Source: CAYXDR01 sp046498185 (lineage in GTDB: Bacteria; Desulfobacterota; DSM-4660; Desulfatiglandales; Desulfatiglandaceae). From it: DNA of 27,317 bases. Below the pieces are notes generated by a model. It was not told where the DNA came from. It did not search any database and saw nothing but the letters and a program-made list of their open reading frames with translations. The position numbers and the translations under genes were made by a program. Positions 1 to 6,876 of this stretch are shown in pieces. The stretch lies in the NCBI GenBank assembly GCA_046498185.1, contig JAWOBE010000018.1, positions 1-27,317 of the forward strand. Reading direction: 5' to 3'. How positions within the stretch are numbered: position 1 is the stretch's first letter; every line of letters starts with the position of its first letter.

Positions 1-57
1 AAAATCATCAGGATCGTCATCGACCATCAGGATGATCCTGTTTTGGTAAGATTTCAT
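1..57 (-). CDS. Response regulator receiver protein, N-terminal fragment
   Basis: Only the first 19 codons lie in the window; the gene runs off the left edge. The start ATG (55-57) is preceded on the minus strand by a GGGGTG ribosome site. The visible residues include ILMVDDDPDD, the first beta strand and acidic pocket of a CheY-like receiver domain, in which the clustered Asp residues bind Mg2+ next to the phosphorylated Asp. Known for the family: it accepts phosphate from a histidine kinase. It sits 65 bases behind the broken PAS gene and in the same direction, so the two may have formed one signalling unit. The output domain cannot be seen. Confidence 0.8.
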   Translation of the reverse strand, partial: MKSYQNRIILMVDDDPDDF

Positions 58-122
58 GGTGCATTCACCCCTTTTTCATCGTTCCGTCCCTATCTATTAC
101 TTAAAACGGAAATATTGGTCTG

Positions 123-608
123 TCAATGTATGGCAAGTCTACTGGTTTCATAATTTTCTGGGTTTTTCAGAAGTTCGGTGATGAGTTCTAAGGTGAATTG
201 ATCCACATGTGCCTCCTGGCAGGGTCGTTTTTGTCGAAAAGAGGGGTGGCACTGACGGATATCCACGCCGCGGAACCATCCTCTTCGTAGTACTGAATCT
301 TTTCGTTCGAAACGGTTTCTCCGCGGGTAACGGCGCGTGCCAGCGGCAATTCCTCCGGAAGATAGGCGTTTCTATCGAGACGAAAAGCCTCATAAGGATA
401 GTCCTTGATGCTTCTTGCCCACTGAAGTTTTCCAGATCCCGTGGAATTGTTTGTTGGTAAAGACAACCCTTCCGGGAGGCGCTTCAGCCACTATGATGCC
501 TTCGGAAAGCTGATCGACAATCCTCGCCAGCCGGGTTGGCGCAACCTTGAGGGCCTCGTCCGGATCTCCATAATACGTTGCATGGAAATCTTCACGTTGG
601 TCTGTCAT
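123..608 (-). pseudogene. PAS-domain protein interrupted by two opposite frameshifts
   Basis: From ATG 606-608 (GGGAG ribosome site upstream), the reading frame gives MTDQREDF followed by a PAS-like stretch (EGIIVAEAPPGRVVFTNKQF, then GIWK). Near 428-431, an A run on the coding strand, homology moves to another frame: LQWARSIKDYPYEAF, then PEELPLARAVTRGETV and ISVSATPLFDKNDP, the usual second half of a PAS sensor domain. Near 215-220 it returns to the first frame (EAHVDQFTLELITELLKN) and ends at a TGA at 123-125. The outer frames agree, so the net change is zero and the whole span is 162 codons including the stop. The shifts fit one extra base in a homopolymer and one missing base, so sequencing error is as likely as real decay. 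No kinase or output domain follows. Confidence 0.65.
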
Positions 609-848
609 GGTCTCCCTTTGCCTGCGGGGCCAACCGGAATTTCCAGACGGGCACTCACGAATGCAGCCTTGTGAACTCACCGGTTTATTCATGCCGATTG
701 CCAAACAAATTGTCTTATACGTTAAAATTATTTAGCAAAAAGTGCAAGTCTTCGGCAGGCATAAAACATATATTAACATTGAATATTAAACGGCTATGAT
801 GTGATATCCTGATTTTTTCATCCGGATACGAGTGATTTTCAGGAGGTA

Positions 849-1547
849 TTATGTACGGCGTTTCCGGATCTTGTATATGACGAGATAAGTCAAAATCAGC
901 ACCACTAGGACAGCAGCTAAAAGCAGGAGACTTTCTCCGGCAAGTGCGTGGCCGGCGATTACGAAAGGGATTCCCATGGCACCCTGGATCAGGTAGCCGC
1001 TCAGAAAAAAATAGCGGAAGGGGACCCCGGAGATGGCCAGTGCATAATTTTTCAGGGTGTAGGGAAGGCCGGGAACCGCCATGAAAAAGCAGCTGAACCA
1101 AACGACCTTGTCTTGCGGCACTTCGGGCAATCGATAATCGATCTTCTCCAGGTACCACCGAATCACGGATCGGAGAAAGGAATGAGCCACCAGGAAGGCC
1201 ACGATCAAATGAATCGGCATACCGGCGGCCACGATCAGTACCCCACCCCAGACCCCGAACTTGGCACCAATCAAAACGAGGAAAGCGCTGATGGGAAAGC
1301 CGACCAAAGGAAGCGAGGCAAACATCAGCAAAAACAGGACGGGGTGTGTTTCCTCGCTTACGGCGTAATTCATGAAGGCGGCGATTTCGTCGCCCAGCCA
1401 CCAATACAATACCGTGACCAGTAGGATCAGGGCTAGAATCGAGGTGATTCTCATTTTAAGGACACGCCGTCGCTTCATTTTTTCTCTCTTTTGCAGCCGG
1501 TCAACCGCATTTCGAGAACTAGCGGTAAGTGATTTAAGGTCCGCCAT
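849..1547 (-). CDS. VTT-domain (TVP38/DedA-like) membrane protein
   Basis: A 232-residue multi-pass inner-membrane protein. After a basic N-terminus there is a hydrophobic helix (about 34-50). A VTT-type core follows, with glycine-rich membrane stretches (FPISAFLVLIGAKFGVWGG, then VAAGMPIHLIVAFLVAHSFL), an amphipathic WYLEKIDYRLPEVP segment, and a second membrane pair ending in a basic KIRKRRT tail. Known for the family: DedA/TVP38 proteins are linked to lipid scrambling or transport and to membrane homeostasis; the substrate here is unknown. An AGGA lies 10 bases before the chosen ATG. The later ATG at MKRRRVLK, behind GAGAG, would trim 23 residues and is a real alternative. It lies 64 bases after the kinase gene, in the same direction. 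Confidence 0.8.
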   Translation of the reverse strand: MADLKSLTASSRNAVDRLQKREKMKRRRVLKMRITSILALILLVTVLYWWLGDEIAAFMNYAVSEETHPVLFLLMFASLPLVGFPISAFLVLIGAKFGVWGGVLIVAAGMPIHLIVAFLVAHSFLRSVIRWYLEKIDYRLPEVPQDKVVWFSCFFMAVPGLPYTLKNYALAISGVPFRYFFLSGYLIQGAMGIPFVIAGHALAGESLLLLAAVLVVLILTYLVIYKIRKRRT

Positions 1548-1611
1548 TCAGTCGCTGTCCTTCCGAAAACAGTTGGTATATAAAGATTCGGACGTGTCGG
1601 GTGGATGGGAT

Positions 1612-2673
1612 TTATATCCTTCCTTCTATATAAGCTGCAATCCGGTTTATATCGAACGAGCTGTCCTTCAGGACCGACTGGCCGAAGTTGAAGAGTTTCC
1701 GGCGCGTTTCATTCGATTCCTGGGGGTAGAATCGCGGGTTGGCGATCACCAGGACCCTGAAGGCGAAAAAGGGCGAAATCACGTCAAACAAGGCGTTGTC
1801 GCCGGTCTTTTCCAGGTAGGCATTAAGGAAGATAAAGAAAAGCTCTTTAAACGGCCCTTCAAACGTCCCCCGATGCTTGATGGCATGGTGTACGTAATTG
1901 ACGCTCAGAGAAGAAACATCATCGGCCGGTTCCCCCCAGCTTCCTCGTGAGCGGTCGAGCAGCACGAAATCGTCCCCTGTCAGCCGAATATTGCCGGGAT
2001 GGTAATCGCCGTGGACACTGCAGAGCCGCTCGCTGCGGTTTCTTATTTTCCCCCACCAGGGAATACAATGTTCCACATATTCGACAAATTCGTAGGGTGA
2101 AGCAAAGTCGACATTATCATAGGCATCGATAATGCCCATGATACATTCCCCATGACCGATCAGGTCTCGAATTCTTCGACGATAAAGGATTCCGGCATCT
2201 TCTCCGGTATATTTTTTCTTGTGGATGTCTGCAAGAAACCCGGCAAGCATTTCAGCCCGCTGAATGTCCAATTCCTCGAGTTGTCCCCGTTTCAGAATTG
2301 CTTCAAGGTCTTTGAAATAAGGCTCTCCCCCTGCTTCTTCCATGAAAACATAAAATTCTCTGGTATCCTTGAGAGAGATGAGCCCGTCGACCGACTCTCC
2401 CACGACATCCACGGCTTTGATGTGCTTGGGCATATCGTTGTAGTTGGCCTGGGCAAGGAGGAGCACCTGCGCCCGGTCCGCGTAGTGATCGTGCCCGAAC
2501 CGGGATGGGAAGAGGGTTTTCATGATAAGATGCTCTTCCCTGGTAGGTGTCTGGAAAATTAAGAGGTGTGCCGTGCCATGGACCCCTTCACCAAGAGGCT
2601 CCATGCTTTCCAACGTTGTCCCCGGACCAAATCGTTCCTTCAGGTAGTTGTCAACTTTGGTTTTAATGTCCAT
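1612..2673 (-). CDS. APH-fold (aminoglycoside phosphotransferase-like) small-molecule kinase
   Basis: A 353-residue cytoplasmic kinase of the APH/choline-kinase fold. The Brenner motif VHGDYHPGN (about 220-228) supplies the catalytic Asp223 and metal-binding Asn228, and LLDRSRGSWGEPADD (238-252) carries the second metal-binding Asp240 in the DFG-equivalent position. The N-lobe has a glycine-rich LGEGVHGTAHLL turn (27-38). The start ATG (2671-2673) is fixed by a strong AGGAGG site seven bases upstream; longer upstream in-frame codons lack one. Substrate cannot be read from sequence. The family phosphorylates sugars, choline, aminoglycosides and other hydroxyl compounds. A position behind pgk and a Nudix gene suggests housekeeping metabolism rather than drug resistance (inference). 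Confidence 0.82.
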   Translation of the reverse strand: MDIKTKVDNYLKERFGPGTTLESMEPLGEGVHGTAHLLIFQTPTREEHLIMKTLFPSRFGHDHYADRAQVLLLAQANYNDMPKHIKAVDVVGESVDGLISLKDTREFYVFMEEAGGEPYFKDLEAILKRGQLEELDIQRAEMLAGFLADIHKKKYTGEDAGILYRRRIRDLIGHGECIMGIIDAYDNVDFASPYEFVEYVEHCIPWWGKIRNRSERLCSVHGDYHPGNIRLTGDDFVLLDRSRGSWGEPADDVSSLSVNYVHHAIKHRGTFEGPFKELFFIFLNAYLEKTGDNALFDVISPFFAFRVLVIANPRFYPQESNETRRKLFNFGQSVLKDSSFDINRIAAYIEGRI

Positions 2674-2708
2674 CGTATTCCTCCTGTGATATTGAAGCAT
2701 TCTGTTTG

Positions 2709-3128
2709 TTACGGAGGCGTATCGCCTACGATCTCGTTGGCCCATTCGATGACACCCTCCAGTCGGGCGGGGGAAAGCTTTTTTAGCTCCTTGTAGGGAA
2801 CCCAGCGATACTCATGATGCTCCGGTTTTCCGATCTCGGGGTTGGTGAAAAAGACCACGTCGCTGGTGTTTGTTTCGGCGATATAATACCGAGCCACCTT
2901 CTTTCCGCCCGAATACGGCGCGGTCTCACAATAAATCCGTCCCCACCGAAAGCAGGGGTCGGTTATGCTCGTTTCTTCCCGGAGTTCACGTTTTGCAGTC
3001 TCGAGGGGATCTTCACCCTCCTCCACGATGCCTTTTGGAAAATCCCAATTTCGATACGCCCTGAGAAACAAAAAGTTCCATTTCTGATTGTCCCGCCTGA
3101 CAGGAATGATTCCAGCCGAAAGTACCAT
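2709..3128 (-). CDS. Nudix hydrolase, probably Ap4A-hydrolase-like
   Basis: A 139-residue single-domain Nudix protein. The Nudix box spans G33 to I55 (G-x5-E-x7-REL-x-EE), with the last small Gly replaced by Ser54. The preceding RAYRNWDFPKG and the compact size match bis(5'-nucleosyl)-tetraphosphatase-like members, which cleave Ap4A and similar dinucleotides using Mg2+ held by the REL-x-EE glutamates. Another nucleotide substrate is possible. The start ATG (3126-3128) has a GGGAGAG site at suitable distance. The gene lies 69 bases after pgk and 35 bases before the APH kinase on the same strand, so co-transcription is likely. Confidence 0.85.
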   Translation of the reverse strand: MVLSAGIIPVRRDNQKWNFLFLRAYRNWDFPKGIVEEGEDPLETAKRELREETSITDPCFRWGRIYCETAPYSGGKKVARYYIAETNTSDVVFFTNPEIGKPEHHEYRWVPYKELKKLSPARLEGVIEWANEIVGDTPP

Positions 3129-3197
3129 GAAGTTTCTCTCCCATCACTGCAAATAATCGCTTCGCAAGAACGTGCCATCTTTGCCTTGCTGATATCA

Positions 3198-4367
3198 CTA
3201 TTTTTCCTCCAGCGCAGCCAGGCCGGGAAGGTCCTTTCCTGCCAGGAAGTCCAGGAAGGCTCCTCCACCGGTGGAAACATGGGTCATGTTGGCGGTGACT
3301 CCGGCCGCTGCGACCGCCGCAGCCGAATCGCCCCCTCCAACCAAGGTCACAGCGTCCAAGACAGAGAGGGTCCTGGCGATTCTGTAGGTGCCTTCAGCAA
3401 AAGGGGCCATTTCATTTACGCCCAGCGGTCCGTTCCACACAACGGTTCCGGCCCCGTCGAGTTTATCAGCAAAGAGTTCAACGGTTTTGGGCCCGATATC
3501 CATGATGTGCCAATCGTCCGGAACCGATGCCGCGTCTACGGTTCTGTGAGCAGCAGTTTCTTCGAACGCCTCGGCAACCACCATGTCCACGGGCAGCACG
3601 ATCCTGTCCCCCGCCTTTTGCAGCAATTTGGCCACCGTGTCCATATAATCGTTTTCCACCTTTGATTTCCCGACATTCACCCTTTTTTGCTTCAAAAACG
3701 TATTGGCCATGCCACCTCCAATCAGAATGATATCACATTTATCGAGGAAAGACTCGATGACGTCTATTTTGTCCGATACCTTGGACCCACCGAATACGGC
3801 GACAAAGGGATTTTCGGGATTTTCGAGGGATTTTTCAATGGTCTCTGTCTCCCTGGCCATCAGAAGGCCGGCCACCGCCGGCAGGAAATGAGCCACTCCC
3901 TCGGTGGAGGCATGGGCTCGGTGAGCTGCTGCGAAAGCATCGTTCACATACAAATCAGCCAATGCCGCGAGGCTCCTTGCAAAGGAGCTGTCGTTCTGCT
4001 TTTCCCCTGGATGAAACCGGGTATTTTCAAGAAGGAGAACATCGCTGTTTTGCATTCTTTCCACGGCTCTGACCGCCTCGCTGTTGGCAATATGATTGAC
4101 TTTAAAAATCGTCCTATCCAGATAATGTGAAAGCCTGCAAGCTACGGGGTCGAGCCGAAGTTTTTCAACGACCTTGCCTTTGGGGCGATCCAGATGCGAG
4201 CAGAGTATGGTGCGGGCGCCCTTTTCTCTGAGATATTGAATGGTGGGAAGTGTCGCCTTGATACGTGTATCATCGAAAACTTTCCCTTCCTTGAGGGGGA
4301 CATTGAGGTCAACTCGCACCAGGACCCGTTTGTCGCTCACATCCACGTCTCGAATCGTTTTTTTCAT
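3198..4367 (-). CDS. pgk: Phosphoglycerate kinase
   Basis: A full-length 389-residue enzyme (the family is usually 390-400). It interconverts 1,3-bisphosphoglycerate + ADP and 3-phosphoglycerate + ATP in glycolysis/gluconeogenesis. Visible signatures are VRVDLNVPL near the N-terminus (phosphoglycerate binding), FGGSKVSDK and IGGGMANTFLK in the middle, WNGPLGVNE, and the nucleotide-binding GGGDSAAAV followed by STGGGAFLDFL near the C-terminus. The ATG is preceded by AAAGGAG eight bases upstream. It is the first gene of a minus-strand run (pgk, Nudix, APH kinase, VTT protein). The usual gap neighbour is not upstream; the divergent neighbour is a phosphoribosyltransferase. Confidence 0.98.
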   Translation of the reverse strand: MKKTIRDVDVSDKRVLVRVDLNVPLKEGKVFDDTRIKATLPTIQYLREKGARTILCSHLDRPKGKVVEKLRLDPVACRLSHYLDRTIFKVNHIANSEAVRAVERMQNSDVLLLENTRFHPGEKQNDSSFARSLAALADLYVNDAFAAAHRAHASTEGVAHFLPAVAGLLMARETETIEKSLENPENPFVAVFGGSKVSDKIDVIESFLDKCDIILIGGGMANTFLKQKRVNVGKSKVENDYMDTVAKLLQKAGDRIVLPVDMVVAEAFEETAAHRTVDAASVPDDWHIMDIGPKTVELFADKLDGAGTVVWNGPLGVNEMAPFAEGTYRIARTLSVLDAVTLVGGGDSAAAVAAAGVTANMTHVSTGGGAFLDFLAGKDLPGLAALEEK

Positions 4368-4757
4368 TGCCTTCTCCTTTCTTCCAGCCGTTTTTCCTCT
4401 GTAGAAAGACAGATGGTTCTACTGTAGTTGATTGCTCCTCTATAACTGCAAATCGTGCGCTCGGGATCAATAGAATCAATCCTGTATTTCCCCCCAAAAA
4501 CACGTAACAGCAAACGAGCTTGCTTGAGGCATTGGGCGAGTCGAGGCGCGGGCGCAAATTTCAAACGGCAGGGGATGGAGGCCTTCCTGGCCGGACTGAA
4601 AAACCAAATACAGGCTCCCACCCATGTAAATTGAATCCTAAATATTATTAAAATAATATTGTTTATAACTTCAATGGAAATGGCTTGAGAACTATCCTGA
4701 GTTGTTCTCTGAAGAATTCCAAATCCACCATTTCCGGATGGAAACGAAGGAGGAACT
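4368..4757. other. 390-base divergent intergenic region between pgk and the phosphoribosyltransferase
   Basis: No credible coding frame or RNA gene is seen. It must hold promoters for both divergent genes. The plus-strand promoter at 4631-4659 is clear. No equally good promoter was found for pgk on the minus strand. The rightmost part, the 5' leader of the phosphoribosyltransferase, contains short inverted repeats (GAGAAC...GTTCTC near 4687-4712 and TTTCC-GGAT-GGAAA near 4731-4744) of uncertain meaning. Confidence 0.6.
4631..4659 (+). promoter_or_regulatory. Sigma70-type promoter with embedded palindrome
   Basis: TTGAAT (4631-4636) and TAATAT (4654-4659) are separated by exactly 17 bases in an AT-rich stretch. 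A perfect inverted repeat, AATATTATT-AA-AATAATATT (4641-4660), covers most of the spacer and the -10 box, so it could be an operator or just AT-rich promoter DNA. Transcription would start about 90 bases before the phosphoribosyltransferase ATG. Confidence 0.6.
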
Positions 4758-5444
4758 ATGGCTGCAGAAATTCACGAAATAACGGAATTCCACGACATGC
4801 CGAATGTATTCGCAGACCGGTTTGAGGCGGGCGAAATCGTCGGGTCAATGTTGGAGAAGGCGTTTTATGGTATCGAAGAAGGTATGGTTGTGGCTGTCCC
4901 TTCAGGGGGGGTCCCTGTTGGTATAAAAGTGAGCCAGGCGTTAAAGCTCCCCATGGATCTCATCCTTGCCAGGAAGCTTCAGATCCCCGGAAATACAGAA
5001 GCGGGTTACGGAGCCATCGCCATTGACGGCAGCACGTTTTTCAACAAAACCCTTCTCTCGCAACTCAAGCTGAGTGAAGAACAGATCGAAGCGGAAAAGG
5101 CAAAGGTGCTTGGGGAACTGGAAAAGAGAAATTCCCTCTTTCGGGAGGGCAGGCCTGTTCCTGATCTCACTGGGAAAAGGGTTATCCTGGTGGATGACGG
5201 CCTCGCATCGGGCTATACCATGCTGGCATCGGTTCATATGGTAAGGGATTCAAAGGCGGCTGAGGCGGTCGTGGCTGTTCCCACGGCGCCGGAACGTACG
5301 ATAGATTTCATCTCGAGGTATGCCGATAGAATCTACTGTGCCAACATCAGGACAGCGCCTTTCTTTGCGGTCGCTGATGCCTATCAGAGCTGGTATGACT
5401 TGAAAGAAACAGACGTGCTTGATCTTCTTCAGCCTCATACATAG
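4758..5444 (+). CDS. Phosphoribosyltransferase family protein (COG1926 type)
   Basis: A 228-residue cytoplasmic protein of the type I PRTase fold. The PRPP-binding loop is VILVDDGLASGYTM (142-155), where two acidic residues precede the phosphate-binding loop. The N-terminal half has FADRFEAG, VVAVPSGGVPVG and ARKLQIPGNTEAGYGA, the pattern of the poorly characterised COG1926 predicted phosphoribosyltransferases rather than of a named purine or pyrimidine salvage enzyme. A lysine/glutamate-rich helical insert lies around 100-130. AGGAGG sits four bases before the ATG and settles the start. It appears monocistronic, with its own promoter. Substrate unknown; some relatives may not be true transferases. 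Confidence 0.85.
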   Translation: MAAEIHEITEFHDMPNVFADRFEAGEIVGSMLEKAFYGIEEGMVVAVPSGGVPVGIKVSQALKLPMDLILARKLQIPGNTEAGYGAIAIDGSTFFNKTLLSQLKLSEEQIEAEKAKVLGELEKRNSLFREGRPVPDLTGKRVILVDDGLASGYTMLASVHMVRDSKAAEAVVAVPTAPERTIDFISRYADRIYCANIRTAPFFAVADAYQSWYDLKETDVLDLLQPHT

Positions 5445-5635
5445 GAGGGAAATGCTAATACAGGATTGATCCCATAGACCTCGGACGGCCCGGACCGATA
5501 AGTTTAAGGGTAAATCCTTGCCAATGAAGTATTCGGTAAAAAAGGAAAGGGGGGAAAATGGGAAAAACGTGGCTCAAAAAAATTTAAAAACGCAGGCAGC
5601 TATGCTCATGATTCAATAAAAAGCCCTTGCTTCTC

Positions 5636-5681
5636 TATACTTAAAAGATGGAAACACCCCGCACATCGGATCGGTGTTTCC
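5636..5681 (+). promoter_or_regulatory. Possible promoter followed by a perfect 5'-UTR hairpin
   Basis: TATACT at 5636-5641 is a good -10 box, but the -35 candidate (TTCAAT, 18 bases upstream) is weak. Immediately downstream GGAAACACC (5650-5658) and GGTGTTTCC (5673-5681) form a perfect 9-bp stem with a 14-base loop, lying 46 bases before the PRC-barrel start. No U-tract follows, so it is not a terminator. It could be an mRNA-stabilising 5' structure or a protein-binding site on DNA. Confidence 0.45.
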
Positions 5682-5727
5682 TACCTGGGAAGATAAAGGA
5701 AAAAAACAGATGGAAGGAGGTTTTATC

Positions 5728-6543
5728 ATGATGTCAGGATGGATTCATAAATCGTTGATGGTGTTCGGTGCACTTCTTATCCTTTCGTTCGGCGCTTCCG
5801 GAAATGTTCAGGCGGTTGAAGGAGAATCGCTTATCATGGCAAGTAAAATCATGGATGGGGATGTATATGACAAAAAAGACAACCTTATCGGTGAAGTCGA
5901 TGACATGATCTTAAGAAGGAGCGGTACCGTCAAAAAGTTGACCATCGAATTCGGAGGTTTCTTTGATATCGGTGACAAGCTGGTTTCATTGAATTTCAAG
6001 AGTTTTTCATTCAAGAACGGCGATATAGCCCTTGAAATGACGGAAGAACGTCTAAACAAAAAGGAAGCGTTCGATTACTATGAGGCCAATCTGCGCCCCG
6101 ATTACTACTATCGCTACTGGAGACAACCGGGTCCGCCTTATGCGGGGCCTCCTAGTTATAGACCCCATGCGTTTTATTATTCGCCTTATACGCCGGATTA
6201 CGGGCGGGAATACGGTCCGGCTTATAGACCGGGCAGACGGGGCCGTGACGATGAATCCTACATCCAGCAGTGGGCCTATTCACCTTCCCGTTTCCTGGCC
6301 TCCGTAGCGTTTAACCGGCGGTTGGTCGATGAAGGTGGAGAGGACCTGGGAAGGGTACAAGACTTTGTTATAGATACAGAAAAGAAAGAGATTTCAAAAA
6401 TAGTCATTTCCTCGGTGGATATCGGCGGAGATGAAGTTCATATTGCACTTCCCTATCAGCCACTCGGATTTACAGGCTATGGGCTTGTGTATCAAGACGT
6501 ACCAGGAAAACTCAGGGATTTCATCTATCCCTATGAAGAATAA
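5728..6543 (+). CDS. Exported protein with two PRC-barrel domains
   Basis: 271 residues from ATG 5728, which sits seven bases after GGAAGGAGG; an upstream in-frame extension lacks this site. A signal peptide is visible: basic start, hydrophobic core MVFGALLILSFGASG, and likely cleavage after VQA (29). A first PRC-barrel-like domain (about 33-110: ASKIMDGDVYDKKDNLIGEVDD, then VSLNFKSF) and a second (about 187-262: LASVAFNRRLVDEGGEDLGR, then VHIALPYQPLGF) flank a linker (117-185) very rich in Tyr, Pro, Arg and Gly. PRC-barrels are small beta-barrels known from RimM and photosynthetic reaction-centre H subunits. Exported double forms are uncharacterised, so no function is assigned. A strong terminator follows, so it is probably monocistronic. 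Confidence 0.82.
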   Translation: MMSGWIHKSLMVFGALLILSFGASGNVQAVEGESLIMASKIMDGDVYDKKDNLIGEVDDMILRRSGTVKKLTIEFGGFFDIGDKLVSLNFKSFSFKNGDIALEMTEERLNKKEAFDYYEANLRPDYYYRYWRQPGPPYAGPPSYRPHAFYYSPYTPDYGREYGPAYRPGRRGRDDESYIQQWAYSPSRFLASVAFNRRLVDEGGEDLGRVQDFVIDTEKKEISKIVISSVDIGGDEVHIALPYQPLGFTGYGLVYQDVPGKLRDFIYPYEE

Positions 6544-6606
6544 TTGCCCAATAGGAGAATCATGCCAGGGCCCGTAGCGCCCTGTAGAAGAAAAAACAGA
6601 TTTTTC

Positions 6607-6660
6607 AGGTCATCACGGAGTATGGACATTTTTTCATTTGCTCCGTGATGGCCTTTTTTT
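6607..6660 (+). terminator. Rho-independent terminator of the PRC-barrel gene
   Basis: AGGTCATCACGGAG (6607-6620) pairs with CTCCGTGATGGCCT (6641-6654) over 14 positions with one G-U, across a 20-base loop, followed by a run of seven T (6654-6660). It lies 64 bases after the stop codon. The loop is longer than usual, but the stem and U-tract are clear. Confidence 0.88.
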
Positions 6661-6700
6661 GTGAGCATCCTGTGCCATTTGTCAGGGTAGTTTCCTGCCT

Positions 6701-6731
6701 CGTGCCCATCCGGAAGTTCCGGATGGGCACG
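6701..6731. repeat. 31-base palindrome (15-bp arms, 1-base centre)
   Basis: CGTGCCCATCCGGAA (6701-6715) is the exact reverse complement of TTCCGGATGGGCACG (6717-6731), with a single G between. As RNA it would form a very stable hairpin, and as DNA a cruciform or a dyad site. No U-tract follows. It begins 41 bases after the terminator U-run. Confidence 0.85.
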
Positions 6732-6739
6732 AACTAAAT

Positions 6740-6758
6740 CCACCGCTTTCTGCGGTGG
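6740..6758. repeat. Short hairpin CCACCGC-TTTCT-GCGGTGG
   Basis: A perfect 7-bp stem with a pyrimidine loop, nine bases after the 31-base palindrome. The shape and flanks (AAATCCACCGCTTTCTGCGG) resemble the subterminal hairpins of IS200/IS605-type elements, but no transposase is nearby. It may be a relic end or only a structured leader. Confidence 0.6.
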
Positions 6759-6876
6759 CGCCAAAAAAGTTCTCCCATTCTGCTGAAAAAACCTCTAAAA
6801 TTCTCTTTCCAGGGTGCACACGCAGTCCGGCCGCCGGGATGTGAACCCGTCATAGGCCAAAATAAGAGAGTATTGG

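Larger units (their letters stand above)
6544..6876. other. 333-base spacer with a terminator and two hairpins, no gene
   Basis: No credible reading frame. It holds the PRC-barrel terminator (6607-6660), a 31-base near-perfect palindrome (6701-6731), a 7-bp hairpin (6740-6758) and about 115 bases of leader before the Ub-Mut7-C gene, in which no clear promoter stands out. Confidence 0.6.

Noticed and set aside
710..770. A possible sigma54-type element (TTGCAC...TTGCT) on the minus strand upstream of the PAS gene
   Set aside because: The spacing between the -24-like and -12-like dinucleotides is eight bases, not ten, and the GG is missing.
841..877. AGGAGG followed by ATG on the plus strand at 841-853
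   Set aside because: It opens an eight-codon frame inside the end of the VTT gene on the other strand; likely coincidence.
5555..5587. Nine-codon reading frame after a purine-rich AAAGGGGGG run
   Set aside because: Too short and without any support; the run could be a ribosome site by chance in a purine-rich spacer.
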